Part shown: piece by piece, positions 12,182 through 24,805 of the stretch | How the letters are laid out: every line of letters begins with the position of its first letter | How positions within the stretch are numbered: the stretch's first letter is position 1 | NCBI GenBank assembly: GCA_000697665.1 | Contig: KL197749.1 | Span: 184,441-248,440 of the forward strand | Source of the DNA: Jaapia argillacea MUCL 33604 | Taxonomy: Eukaryota > Basidiomycota > Agaricomycetes > Jaapiales > Jaapiaceae | Reading direction: 5' to 3' | Length of the DNA: 64,000 bases | The notes under the pieces: model-generated | Seen by the model: only the letters and a program-made list of their open reading frames with translations | Told to the model about the DNA's origin: nothing | The model's database searches: none | Made by a program: the position numbers and the translations under genes

Positions 12182-15100
12182 TCAGCAAAAGATGGCTTCC
12201 GCCAGTGCCTTCTCCACCATGGCTGCGTCGAACTTCATCTCTTCAGGCGTCTCGCCGGGGTATACGATGCGTTGCTGCCCCTCAGGAATATTCCAAGTTG
12301 GATCCTCCACTTCGGCCAGAGACTCTGAAAAATCCGTGAGTGGAGATAATGACTCCCGTTCTTGTTCCAGAGCCAACAACGGCCCGGCGCTTTGAGAGAA
12401 AAAAGTAACCTTGTTCCCGATGTATACTCGCGCTCCAGGGGGAAGAGCCTTTTCTTTCCCTTTCCCCTTGTTGTGTTGGTATCCATCCCAATCATCCTGA
12501 GCGAGGTCATGCTCCCACCGAGTGCTTTCCGATCGCCACTCCGGCTGCGGTTCCCCGATGAACGTCCGACTCCTTGGCCTCGTGCTCGATGTGTTCGTAT
12601 GCGCGTTTCCGACCAAGTTTTGTCCTGTATTGTCATATACTGCCGCCCAGAAAGAGTTTGAAGACGGACCAGGCGTGTGACCTGGACTAGCTTTGAACCT
12701 CCGCGTGGTCGAGGTGCGTCCAAGGGGCATCGCTTTGGAGGTCTTTCCTGAAAGCTGATTCCTGAGAAGTCTTTCAGAAATGTACTTCTCACCCCGTCTT
12801 CTGCAACATGCAGAGCAGTTGCAAGTATTCGTGCACCGCGGACACTCGAAATTGACGTAGAAGGCGTCAAATGTGATGTGTGGATATCTGGCGGAGAGTT
12901 ATGTCAAGGGAGCGGAATGGCCACTCATCAAGGCTCACCTCTTCGTGATACAGTTGACACAGTACCGCAGGCCACACATAGAGCCGTTTCGCACCTTGGT
13001 ACACCGCATCTTCTCGTAATAAGTAGAGCGCCGACAATGATGGCACGCAGTTTCCTCCTGTGCTGTTTTTGGCAGAGTAAGATACCCAGTGTGCTGGAGC
13101 GTCTTCGCAAGGGTGGCCGACAGTCCTGAGTGCACGGTTGCTATAGGTTCTCCAGCTTTCTCGACGTCGCTGGAATTATCACTGGAGACTTCGGATTGCC
13201 GGGCTCTCGTAATGCGCCTGAAAGGGGTCTCAGTGCTGTCCTGGGCAGTGACCGAACTCTTCTTGACCGGTTTTCGCGGTGGCGGTGGCGGTGGCGGTGG
13301 CGAGTATACACTGTCATCACAATCAAGTATAATTTCGTTGTCGTCGTCGCTCAAGTGAGGGCGGGGTCTCCTTCCCGGTATGACAATGGTATTTGGGCTG
13401 CGCAAACGCTCAGGCTGGGATGGTGCATACTCCGATTCCGACGGGGTTATCTTGCGTCGCTTTTTATGTCGGGTGGAAACCGTGGTGGCTTTTGACCTCG
13501 ACGGCTTTGGAATAAATGGGAGAGGGAAAACACGCGTTGAAGAACTAGCGATGGGTGGAGACTCGACAGGCGATCGAGACCGTTGAACAGGAGACAACCC
13601 TCCCATATCCATCCCCATCCCCATATCCGCGCCCATGTCAAGATCATGTGGAGAGGATTGCGTCATATTGGGGGGTATCCACGAGCCTCCACCCAATAAA
13701 GTCGGGTCAATAGTACCATCACCAATATATCCTCCGTCTTCCGTGGGTTCAACAGACGCAGGAGGCTCCTCTCCCAACGACAGCCCATCGTTCGATACGA
13801 AGTCGTCGGCATGGGTAAAATACGAGGTCGTCGAATTATGGGGATAGTATGAATCAGCCATAGACGTCATTCCAATTCCATGCAGAAGACTTCCGGTATG
13901 ACCATGCGAGGTCGAAGATTGGGGCATGGCAGAAGGGCTGGTAGGTGAAAGGGCTGAACCAAGGAAGTCATTCGCACCAGGGTTGAAGGCGCGCGCATGA
14001 GGATGAAGCATCGAACCTGGCCCCTGCGATGTCGAAGGAATCGGGTGGTCTGAATGAAGGGCAAACTGATTAGTTCTCCAATGAGGAGACTGCCCGTCTC
14101 CCATCCAAGCCTTGGGCTCCGCCGTCCTGGGCGGAGTAGATGGAGTCGATGTGATGGTATGTTCCAAAATACCAGCAGACATGGGAAGATGCGAAGATTC
14201 CACAGTCTCCATCCACATGTCCCTGGCGCCCAGAGACTCCGATTCGGTGTCAACATACGATATCTCCGCATCTTCTTGTGAAAGTGGTTCGTCTGGAAAT
14301 GTCTCAACACCTTGGCTGGAGGCAATCTCGTCGTCGTTGGGATCCGTAGAGGGGGCTGTAGACGTCTGGTAGGTGATTCCGTTCCAGAACTCCTTCCCTA
14401 TCTCGAAGTCTCTCTCCAAATACAGCTGTCGAATATGTCTGGTGACAATCGCAAGGGTGAACCAAGCGGGGTCCTTTTCATCTCCGCTGATATGGAGTGG
14501 GATTTCTCTGGTTTCGTCCAGGGCCGGCGGCGCAGCAAGTGGGGTGGGTGTATGGGGCAGTGGCCTGATCCGGCCTTTCCTAATGTTTTGACGATTTGCC
14601 TGCTGCTTCGGCCTCGGTGGTTTCAGGGGTTTGTCGACCTCCTCGACCTCCCACCTATCTGTCTTGGGTCGGACGTTGCCAGTCATCGTGGAAGTGTCGT
14701 TATTCGAGAACGCAGCGCTCAGAGCATCGGCAAGTCCATTCGACTCATCCACCTTCGGCCTGGGGTCGGCTCCTGACATAGGGGCATAATCGTCACGGGA
14801 ACGGCCTGGAGGGAAAGGCGGTACAAGGATGTAAGGAATATCTCTTCTACGACGACGGCGAGGCTGAGAGGGGTGGTTTTCACGTGGAGAGGGGGAAGAG
14901 GGGGTTATCAGAGGAGTTGAGGTTGACGAGGACGATGCGGCTCCCAGTTGAGGAGACAGACTGGGAGTCGCGGTAGGCACTATGAAGGGTTTGACGACGG
15001 GCTCAATTGCGGTGTCTGGTTCGCTAAAGAGTGGACTGGGAGACCGGGAGAGTGCCTGCGCCATGTGGAAAGCAATCAACAATCGGCCAAATGGATAGAC

Positions 15101-16523
15101 TTTGTTGAACCCACGGGAGAAGCTCGTTTCGGAGCTAGCAAATCGACGTCAATCACCGAGACGGAGTCGATACCTACAACATCCTCCGACAAAGGCATAG
15201 TCGGGAGAAGGGTCGAGCCATTGCTTGAATATATGCGTGCATTACTCTCACGCGGGCGGTGATTTACACCGATCACCTCCGCGTCCGACGAGAACAGGTC
15301 TTCTGGCCGACTCGGTGAAGTAGAGGAAGAACCGCCTACAACAGGTGGTGTGAACGGTATGGTGACTACCCGAGGCCGCTTTTCTTTGATATTTGAGCTG
15401 GGGGGCAACGACGATCCCACAGATATCGAGGGTGACTACAAATCATAACGCATCGTGAATATACCAGGATGTGGTCACCAAAACAGTGCCCCGCTACGAC
15501 ACAAGGAGGAACTTACTGGTCTTGCTATCATCGCTGATACCTCAGATTCACTGTTCCCACCATTTGGGCTGGAGCTTGGCAGTTCGCTTTGACCAGATCG
15601 GCGACGGTCCGCATTCGAGGGACCAGAAAAATAAGTAGGTGGGAATCGTTGAGGAGTTGAGGTTTGAAAGCTTGGGGAGGAATGATGAGGTGACGATAAA
15701 TATGCATTCGGGGGGAGGATGATTGTAGGATCAAATGGCGGTCTCTGCTCGAAATGTTGAGGAAATAAACGAGGAGTCTCTTTCCAACAATACTGACCTG
15801 TGTATGGCCGCTACGAGCATAGACTGGTGGGACACCTCGGGGACTACTGTCAGTATTAGATGTGGGTAATAGATTAACAGGTGGTCGATTTGAAGGCTAC
15901 CAGCAATAGTAGATACGGAATAGCGATTGGTCCTCAGAGCCAATAATCGATCCGGAAAGCTGTTAGAGCTCACCTTCGTGGTGGACGCAGGTGATTCGCG
16001 GCTGAAGGCGTTCTCTGCAATGTTCAGAGGCCTTGGGTTAGGATTGGTATGTACAACCTACGTCGTGGGTGAGCTCGAAGGTGCACAGCATCAAACAGCT
16101 ATCCGCTTTCACCTTTGTTGGTAATCGATAGACGTGTTGTTCGCGTGAAACTTTGGGGAGATGACTCGGTTGAGGGTAAGGGTAAGGGTGTGGTGGACTC
16201 TTGAGTGATTGGTCGTCAAAGCAAGATGTCAGTACGCCGAATTCAGTAAACCCAATCTGTGAGCAAACTCAGCGTACTTGGGGCACCGGTCCAGGCAATC
16301 CATAGACGCCATTGACATGCGGGGTCGATGGAGCTCTGTAACTACCGGCATGACTTCCCATTCCACCTCCGTGTGATGAGCCTGAAGCATTGGCAGCAGC
16401 GATCATTGTATTGCTCGGAAATCGTGTCCGTTCTTCCTCCGTTGGCAAAGGAGGCAAAGTTGCGGGATTGGTTGAAGAACCATCCCAGTTTGCCAACGAT
16501 GAAAAGTCCGAATGTGGCATCAT
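12182..16523 (-). CDS. CDCA7-type zinc-finger protein (zf-4CXXC_R1) with long disordered N-terminus
   Basis: Only the region near 12780-13060 is folded: CHHCRRSTYYEKMRC, GSMCGLRYCVNCITKRYP, FECPRCTNTCNCSACCRRRG. This is the cysteine pattern of the CDCA7 family, whose animal members recruit the remodeller HELLS/LSH to DNA. The rest, roughly 1,000 residues, is Ser/Pro-rich, with a polyproline run near 13275-13305. The start at 16521-16523 (MMPHSDFSSL) is the first ATG of a frame that joins through small exons (ENAFSRESPASTTK; RPPVNLLPTSNTDSSP; SELPSSSPNGGNSESE) to the main body. The intron at about 12890-12935 rejoins TKR to YPHITFDAF inside the finger. Exon borders in the N-terminal part are approximate. 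Confidence 0.85.
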
Positions 16524-17838
16524 CGGTAGTCAAGAGGTCTGAAGCACCAAATGTTCAAGAAATCAAGGTCGATAAACAAAGAATAAGTTGAGACCGAGTC
16601 GAAGCATGCAGCGAGCAAGTCGTAAATTGGCCTCAATGCACTGAACGCCGCAAATCTGTTTGGTCCTGCTTGCCTTTGTGGGCTTCCAACGCGTCGCGTC
16701 GCAGCGAATGACCACCGCCGTAACGCGCATATATCCTGATATTCTTCTGATTTGTCTTGCCGCGGCTGCCTTTCAAAATCCTCGAACATTTTTTGCACGA
16801 CGATACAATGGCGAATATATGTCTGGGACTATTCTGCACAGTCGTGGAGATTCAAAGTCATTATCCTCCTAGTCGATCCATCGCGCTGCTGCGGGTTTGA
16901 ATCGGAAGAGAGATGTGGGCGGGGCTCACCGACGTCTCTAAAGCTGTTGAACGCCCTTGTTATCGCGATCAAGCCTGTTCTCATGCGAAACTAGGCTGAA
17001 TAGTGGCGAAAGCAGCGCGACCGACGTTTATCCATTTGGCTTCTCACGGGCCCTACCCTCACCCCTCACCCGAAATCTTAATCTTGTTGGTCAGTGTCCA
17101 TCGTACTGGTGACAATCCCCGAATACCTACAGCCCCTTGTATTCGGTACGGCTTGCCAGGTGTTTCCAAATCATCGTTCGAAGGGTGCGACACACCAGAG
17201 TCAACTTCGAGCTATCGGCCGTTTCTTGTGGCTCTGTGGTCCGATGCATTCCCGAACCTCTATGCATGCCTGACTACTTTTCTTTTAGCATTGGATATTC
17301 ATGTCGCTTTCGAGGCACACAAGAAAGTCAGAACTGTTTGCGATATGGCCTCAGATCACCTCATCCACGAAGTTCTGGTACAACCACGTGGCCATATCCT
17401 CTGCCTCACGTTCGCATAGGGCGGTGGTGCACTAAGTAAGTCAGTGCTTCCACATTCCGCGAACATCATCCAGGAACAAGGTCAGTCTATCTTCGACGTG
17501 CCGTACGTACCGGCATCGCTATGCTAAGCCTATCTCCAACTCACGCCATACCCCCCCAAAGATTCGCCATAGATATCTCGTCTCTCCATGCAGGACTTAC
17601 TCCATCTATGATGGGTTCGTCTTTGGAACAATACTGAATCCTGGCTCAGTCAGCACAGTGAGCCCCTGCCGAACACCTGGACCTTGATCACGACGATGGA
17701 CACTTGACTTGCGCAACACACTCATGACTTCAACCATCACGATCACCTGAGGACCAGGAAAGTATAAAAGCTCAATGGATTTTTCGTGTTCTTCAGTGTC
17801 ATCGCACTTCTCTCCCACCAGTTCTCCTTCAATTCCTC
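16524..17838. other. Divergent intergenic region, 1.3 kb
   Basis: Separates the CDCA7-like gene (minus) from the TauD-like gene (plus), so it should hold both promoters. Open frames of 70-138 codons occur but show no domain, no splicing consistency and no coding-like composition. Nothing else recognised. Confidence 0.6.
17763..17769 (+). promoter_or_regulatory. TATA box of the dioxygenase gene
   Basis: TATAAAA 76 bases upstream of the ATG at 17839, in good context for the start of the TauD-like gene. Confidence 0.6.
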
Positions 17839-19386
17839 ATGGCTCCCTCTGTCGCTGAGACTGTCACTACTACCACCGAGCAGGTCAGCAATGGCCTCGC
17901 GAAGATCAACTTAAAGGCTGGAGAGAAGCAAGATGTGAGAGATTCTTCTCATCCTGGGTCTCCCCACACTGAAACTTACGCTTTCTTGCAGAACGGCCCT
18001 GCTTACCCCTTCTACCTTCCCTACTGGGATGTTGAGGAGAAATTCCCCAAAACCGAAGTCTTTGGTAAGTTATCCGCTTATCCGCTTATCAGCAATCCCC
18101 ACCCTGATTCCATCATCTGTTACAGAGGTCGAAGACCCTGGCAAGCGTGCCAACCCTGCCAAACCTAACCTCCTCAACCCCTCGACCAAAGTTAACCACC
18201 TTAGTCCCTACATTGGAACCGAGATCACTGGCGTCCAAATCTCCCAGCTCTCTAAAGAGGGTTTGGATGAGCTCGCTTTGTATGCCGGCGAGAGGAAGTT
18301 GTTGGTTTTCAGGGATCAAGACTTCAAGGATATCGGACCTGAGAGGCAGATCGAAATTGCGAGGTAAGATTAACCCTTCCAGCAGTTATTGCATCCTATG
18401 AGACTGAGCGTGTTCCCCCTTTCACCAGACATTTTGGTCCCATTCAGCGTCACCCCACATCTGGGAACGTGAAAGGCTTCCCAGAGTTCCACGTCGGTGA
18501 GTATCTCGGTCCACTCTACAAAACTTCTCGTTACCGACGACTTTCAGTCTATCGTGACCCCGAACATGACCAGTTCCGGGAGTACCTTGGTACTGACCGT
18601 GCTAATCTGACCAGCTGGCACTCCGACGTCGTAAGTACTGTCACTATCATTTTACCAGCTCCTAGATTCAGATGTACTCTGTCCAGTCGTATGAGAAACA
18701 ACCTCCCAGCACAACATTTTTCTTCCTCCTCGAGCAGGTATACATTCCGCGTTTCTCACAGCCAATGACTATAACTGACTGGAACGCTTGACAGCCCGAT
18801 CTAGGTGGTGACACTCTGTTCGCTTCTCAAGTTGAGGCGTTCAACCGTCTATCCCCCGAATTCCAGAAGCGCCTTGAGGGTCTCAAGGCCGTCCACTCGG
18901 CCGTCGAACAGGCTGAGCACTCCAGGAAGCGAGGTGGACCCGTCCGTCGCGAAGCTGTCGAACATGAGGTGATTTCATCTCTTCCAATTTCCATTGTCGC
19001 AAAGACTCATGCACATCCTGCACCTAGCACCCCCTCGTCCGCCAGCACCCCGTGACAGGCGAGAAGGCCCTCTACGTCAACCAGGGCTTCACCCGTCGCA
19101 TCGTCGGTTACAAGCGCGAAGAGTCCGAGTATCTGCTCAGGTTCTTGTTCGACCACATCTCTAAGGGTGCCGACTTCATCGTCAGGGCGTCCTACAAGCC
19201 TGGAACCGTTGTCGTTTGGGTAAGATATACTCTACTCCAAAGAATATGGGAACTGAACACTTCTTCAATGCTCAGGATAACCGCGTCACCGTCCATTCTG
19301 CTACCGTCGACTACCCGGCTGCTCAGAGAAGGCATGCTGTGCGCCTGACGCCTCAAGCTGAGATTCCTGCCGAGGTAACTGTCTGA
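17839..19386 (+). CDS. TauD/TfdA-family Fe(II)/2-oxoglutarate dioxygenase (taurine/sulfonate dioxygenase-like)
   Basis: Likely releases sulfite from taurine or other alkylsulfonates, or hydroxylates a related substrate. Iron ligands are visible: the HxD of TSWHSDVSYEKQPP and the distal His of VTVHSATVDYP. The 2-oxoglutarate Arg lies in RRHAVRLTPQAE. Earlier conserved pieces are LSPYIGTEITGVQIS and LLVFRDQDF, then RHFGPIQRHPTSG. Seven or so short introns; one joins EKQD to NGPAYPF. Ends AEVTV at 19384-19386. Around 390 residues, typical for fungal members. Substrate not determined by sequence. Confidence 0.9.
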
Positions 19387-19550
19387 GTTGCTGGGGAATG
19401 GGAAACGGGAAACAACTGAGGAATTGCTTGTAATATTATTGGGAGGCAATATATCGCTTTCTTCGACGATGACAGCGGGGGCGTGTAGAATGACTGGTGG
19501 TGTGGAATTCATTAGACAACCATACGGGTACTGAATAACCTCGGAAAAAC

Positions 19551-21634
19551 CTAATAACGACCCCGAGACGACTTGAAATCCCTCTTGGAGTTCTGCAACG
19601 TCCTCTCTACATCAACACTTCCCCTCATCTTTCCCTTCCCAAACACAACGACCGTTCCTTGTTCGCCAGCCCTCCCAGTCCTTCCCGCTCGATGCAAGAA
19701 ATCAATCTGGTTCCGTGGCTCGTCGAGCATGAAGACATGCGTGAGGGACGGAGAGAAGTCAAGGCCGCGGGAGAGGAGAGACGTCGTGATCAGCACATTC
19801 GGAGTCTCCTTGGGTTTGGCGACGGGGTGTTCTGAATCCGACGAAGTGGCCATTGGGTCCTTCTGCTTCTTGGAGGAGACCTGCGGTTTCAGGAACCCGG
19901 CCAAATGCCGGTTGCTCCCAATGCTTCGGGCTTCACTGGTACTCGTGAGCGCCAAGTTGGGAATTCCCTTCTCCTCCAAATACTTCCCCAGCTCTTCTAC
20001 CTTCGTACTCCTATTACAGAACACCAGCACTTTCGACTTCTCCGACCGCCCTTGGTGCGCGTCTTCATCCCACACTCTACGAATTCGCTTCTCAACATCG
20101 GAATTCCGGTTTCCCGTAGATGGACCGACGTGTTCAGTTTTCAGAGAGGATGGGAGTTGGTGAAGTTTGGGAGAGGCAAGGCGGATGAGATTGGGGTGAT
20201 GTGTGTCGAGATAGGAAGCGAGCGATGCGGGGATTGTTGCGGTCGTCATGATGAAATGGAATGGATACATCAAAACACCAGGGCGTACCCCTCTGTCTTC
20301 CGGCGATTCTGGCAAAACTCGACCACGAGCCTCACTAATGTCGGATAGCAGCATTTGGGTGTACTCCAGGAAGTCAGGATCTATTTGAATACCATATGAA
20401 CGATGTTAACAGTGACCAAGAACAAAACCCAACTGACCGAATAGTACATCCGCTTCATCAACAACGACATACTCGATCTTCTCCAAGTTCAACTCCGGCT
20501 CTCGCTTGAAAAACGATTGCTCTTCTGACGGATCTGCCTGTGTCTCCGGTTGTCTGTCCCAACCGTAGCCGCGTACCATGTCGAGGAGTTTCATAGGTGT
20601 ACCCACCAGTAGGTCGGCGTTCCTCCCATACTCAGTTTCTCGGGGAGGCCTAACCTCGAACTCGGCACTCGCATCACCATCTGCACCTGCAGAAGTGGTA
20701 TCCCCAGACATCTTGGAAGCGGTAGAAGAACGCGATGTGTTGGGTAGGTTTGCTCGAGATGCGCAGCGAACCCGTAATTTTTCGATGTGGGTAAGTGACT
20801 TTGCAAATGAGGTTAGCTGTCGGGATAGCTCATGTGTCGGTGCAATGATAAGCCCTCGCGGTGACGGGAGGTGTGAATGGAGTTGGGCTTGTCGATGTGG
20901 TGAATTGTGGGGCATTTCCGTACGTTTCAGGTTGTGTAAGAGAGGAAGGAGATAGGCAAACGATTTTCCTGAACCCGTTTCAGATGCCAGAAGACATTGA
21001 TGCCAACGCTGGTGAGAAGGGAGACCAGAACGATGCACATTACTCGTTTTGGAGTCAGGGACAAGATGCTTTATCGCGAGCGACTGAATGGGAGTGGGCA
21101 CTGCTGATGGACCCAACACGTCTCGAACAGACTCCACCAGTCCTCTCAGCAACGGCGGACCGAAAGACCTGGGTAAGTCTTTGATCGGCTGAAGCCTCTT
21201 TGGAGACAGCTGCAGTTCGTCCTCAAGAGAATGTCGTAGTCTAGCTCTCCGCAGGACTAGGGAGGGAGACGGCTTCGAAGAATCAGATGTCCCTGGCTGT
21301 TCTCCAGGGTGAGGGAGATCATCGCGAACAAATTTCGGTTCCGGGGTAGGCTGTCGCTTTGGCGGGGAAGGACGACGAGGAGCAACTTCCACTCGGCGAG
21401 GTTGTTGGCGACTCGCCACTTTGGGTGTCAGGTTATCAACCAGTCGCTTGCGTGCCGGCACTGAAACCAACACCTGAGACGCAAGTACGGAAAATGGCAG
21501 GTAAACGACTCACTTTTCTTGTTTCGCTGGCCACCACTGAGGTGCACCGGCGAGGTATGGAAGCATGATGCACGATACTCCAGACACAGGCATTGGGTTT
21601 TCAATGTGTGTGATGAACGGAGGAGAAGGGACAT
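19551..21634 (-). CDS. MRH4: Mitochondrial DEAD-box RNA helicase Mrh4
   Basis: ATP-dependent helicase needed for assembly of the large mitochondrial ribosomal subunit. Motifs in order: VPTPIQ (Q), ASETGSGKS (I), PTHELSRQ (Ia), VGTPMKLLDM, VDEAD (II), MTTATIP (III), VLVFCNRS (IV), LITTSLLSRGLDF (V), HRAGRTGRAG (VI). The start at 21632-21634 opens MSLLLRSSHTLKTQCLC, a basic, amphipathic mitochondrial leader. A short intron joins QRNKK to MPARKRLVDNL. Another intron separates DEADVLF from DFLEYTQMLL. Long Pro/Ser-rich linker after the leader. Divergently transcribed from LSM6, 250 bp away. Confidence 0.9.
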
Positions 21635-21884
21635 GGCCGTCCGGCGAGTTGTCGATCAAGGCCAATTACAATGGTCAGGTTTGAGACGAGAAACAAGGCC
21701 TCGAGATTCAATGAGCTGCTAGTGGATGTGAAGCTGAGATTACTCAGTACATGGCCTATAAGAAGTGTATAGATAATTGAATGAGAGAGCCAGGCAAGGA
21801 AGTGACAGCAGCGGACGAAGTTGGACCTGGCGTTGGACTTCAAATTTTTTCAATTTCGGCTTCACGCGCTCGCACAAACCTGCC

Positions 21885-22299
21885 ATGGACGAAACCACTC
21901 CGCCCCCACCGCCTGCAGAAACTTCTCCGCCTCCCCCGCCTCCTCCTGCACCATCAGCACCATCGGGATCACCGTCAGATTTCCTGAAGGGTGTAGTACG
22001 CAAACGTGTTGTCGTCCGACTCACTTCAGGCGTCGATTATCGAGGTGAGGCACTCATCTACGCTCGACTCGAACATAACAACATAACGTCTCCATCTTTC
22101 AGGTGTTCTTTCATGTCTCGATGGTTATATGAACATCGCCCTTGAACAGACAGAGGAGTACGTCAATGGCCGTGTTACGAATCGGTATGGGGATGCATTC
22201 ATACGAGGGAACAATGGTGAGTCTATCGTGAACAGTGCCTTCGTTCCTTTCCTAACAGACCCCACAGTCTTGTATATCTCCGCAGCTGAAGCAATATAG
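21885..22299 (+). CDS. LSM6: U6 snRNA-associated Sm-like protein LSm6
   Basis: Subunit of the Lsm1-7 (mRNA decay) and Lsm2-8 (U6 snRNP) rings. Three exons. The Sm fold runs DFLKGVVRKRVVVRLTSGVDYR, then GVLSCLDGYMNIALEQTEEY, and the Sm2 motif FIRGNNVLYISAAEA ends at TAG 22297-22299. Introns fall after GVDYR and after GNN. The start at 21885 adds about 30 residues of Pro-rich sequence (PPPPPAE, PPPPPPPAP) before the fold, which yeast and human LSm6 lack. A start inside the Sm fold is not available, so the extension is probably real. Confidence 0.92.
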
Positions 22300-23039
22300 G
22301 ACTCTCCCACTTGTATTATCAATCTGTCATCGTTGTACATCGCCCTTCTCCCCTTCAGATCATGCAAGCCGATTCTTTCATCGCTCGCAAATTTGCCCCG
22401 ATCACAACCATTTTGCGGCCCAACACACAAGAAACATTCGATCCTGTTTCAAGAGACAATGTTATTGCAGCGTGGGCAATGTAAAGAAGAAGACAGGAGA
22501 CATGAAATCAGGAGACAAGTCAATCTAAATCGTTCATTATGGACAAGGAAAAGAAAAAGATCATTGATGGCGTCGTAAAAGAACGCTCGATTATCCCAAC
22601 CTTGCGATGGAATGGAAGTAGAGGGTGGGCGGTCGTGGAGACCAACCCGTGCAAGGTTAATGTACAAGCGGAGAGGGGATGGAGAGGAAGGGGAGAGGAG
22701 GGAAGCTAGGAATGAAGTGGTAAGGCTGCGCATTGTCAGATTGTCGGGAGGGATGGGGGGAGCGGTAAGCATTGCGGCTAGAACTACAATGGAATGGGGT
22801 ATGCAAACCGATGAAGTGATACAAAGAGGCGATTCAACACCTGCTGGTAATGCCAGTGGAGGAACAAAGTGCGTAAAAAATACAATGTGTCGTATCTTGC
22901 CCATTAGAATGTTGAATTAACGAATGTCGTAGGCTTGAACGTGAATGAATGTCGTGGTAATCGATGAACCCAGCATCGATAGTTGTCGTCGACGCCCGCG
23001 TCATGAATCGTATAGTCGTTTTCGCCTCCCTTTCAAAAC
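22300..23039. other. Convergent intergenic region, 740 bp
   Basis: Tail-to-tail 3' ends of LSM6 and the HMG-box gene. A 151-codon frame on the minus strand (22449-22904) has no domain and sits where 3' UTRs belong; not called. Nothing else seen. Confidence 0.55.
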
Positions 23040-24805
23040 TCAGAACCGGTCCGAGTCTTGAGAAGCAGAGGGATCCATCATATCCATATCGTCGAACGCG
23101 AACATGCTTGAGAATGTGTCCCGCTCGAAGTCCTGAGGGGGAAGTTGCATTTCCCGATCTTCAGAGAACGGTCGGGCTTCGTACAGTGACGACGACGCTG
23201 CGGCAGCTTGGATGAACTCGTATTCGTCCTCCTCAAACGCCGGTAACCCTAAAGTGAGTGCCGGGATGCCGCCGCTCAAGGGATCGAACTCATCATTGCA
23301 CCCTTGGACATCGACGATGTCCTGAGGCCACAACATCTCTTCCTGCTCTCGCCATGCGGCCGCTTGCTCATTGCCGTATTGAATCTCCATATCCCGCAAC
23401 TGCCCTTGCAGATCCTGCTCTGGTAGAGTGCCAGGCATCGTCTGCGGGGTGTAGGGGCTGCGGTAAGGAGACGAGCGACCGGACGACGTGGAGCAGGAAC
23501 TGTGCATGTTGGTCCCTGCTGGAGAGATGTGGTGTTGCGGGTACAACGAGTGGCGATTATCGAAGTTGGTGTTGATCGACAAACTACGGAAACCTCCATC
23601 TCGGTCGCGGTATTCGGGTGCGCCGCTAGGCATGCCAAAGTTGAAGCCCTCGTTTATCTGAAACGGACCGTAAGTGACAGTCCCTCTAACAAAGCAGCCG
23701 AATTACTCACGGAAAGACTGCCCTGATATTCGTTGGAATCGCCGAAGGGAGGAATGAGATCCTCGTCCAAGAAGTCGAATTGCGTCATCGACTCGTGGAG
23801 ATGAGAAGGTCGCGATTTACGCCTTGTTTGTTGGATGGGCATCATCGCGGGAGACGATGGGCAAGACGGCATATAGACAGTTGGCAATTGGATACCATAC
23901 TGGCCAGCGGCGGGAGTAGGAGCCGACGATGATCGGCTGTGACCCCGAAGGAAGACGGGAGGAGCACTCAAGACAAAAGGTGCGCTCTCAGAGTCGGTGT
24001 ACGATTGATCATCGTAATCCGTGGCCTTCCCCTTCCCTGACTTCTTGCCCCTCCCCTTTGACCGCTGAGGGCGGTATACGTAGTCGGGGTACATCTTCTC
24101 GTGCTCCCTCTTCTTCTCCTTGGCGAGCTCCTCCCAGTGAGCGCGATCTTCCGGGGCAAGGCTCTTCCACTGCAAACTGATGGTCTTGGATAGATCGGCT
24201 TGTCGCTGCCTCTTGTTCGGGATGCCGTCCGCGCCAGCAGACTCTTCTTCCTGTTGGAGCAATTCCTTTCGTTCTTCGCAGCATTTTCGGCGGAAAAGGA
24301 TAAATGCGTTTTCCGGTCGCTTGATATAATCTCCATCCCCCTTCTTGGGCCTCCTTGGCTCGTTTGAAGCAACGCTGATGTCGCTGCACGTAGATTGGGA
24401 TGACCCTCGGCGCTTATGACCGAACGAAGACGACGACTCTACGGAGTAGTTTGACTCTACTGAATATGTTGAATAGGTAGAGGAGGCGTTCGAAGACAGG
24501 GAATCAGCGGGTGATTCTGAGCGGTCGAAGGAAAGGGGGGTGGGGCCGCGATTGGGGAAGGAAAAAGCGCTGGTATCGCCTTGGAACGGCGAAGGGGAAG
24601 GGGAGGGGGAAGAACCGGTGGTACGGACGGGGAACGTAAAGGCACGGGGAGTGGGCGAAATGATCTCCAAGGTGGGGGTTTCTGGCGTATCGGGAGTCAC
24701 GTCAAGTGCTATTGGCGCCCAACGAGGGGAGGGGGGGAAAATTCAGCGGTGAGTCCGATTTTACTCTGATTAGTGCGATCTGCTACTCACATCGAGAGGA
24801 AGCAT
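23040..24805 (-). CDS. HMG-box transcription factor (MATA_HMG type)
   Basis: DNA-binding factor of the group that includes fungal mating and pheromone-response regulators. The HMG box is at about 24090-24340: YIKRPENAFILFRRKC, a charged insertion of about 20 residues (EEESAGADGIPNKRQRQ), then ADLSKTISLQWKSL and HWEELAKEKKREHEKMYPDY, followed by a basic tail (KGRGKKSGKGK). Flanks are Ser/Pro-rich. An intron joins YQGSLS to INEGFNFGMP; the C-terminus is acidic and ends QDSDRF at 23040. The open frame reaches 24700, but without an ATG there. An upstream exon starting at the ATG at 24803-24805 (MLPLD) is likely, with an uncertain junction. The target genes and mating role are not shown by sequence. 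Confidence 0.82.

Noticed and set aside
22449-22904. 151-codon minus-strand frame between LSM6 and the HMG gene
   Set aside because: Falls in convergent 3' UTR space and has no recognisable feature.
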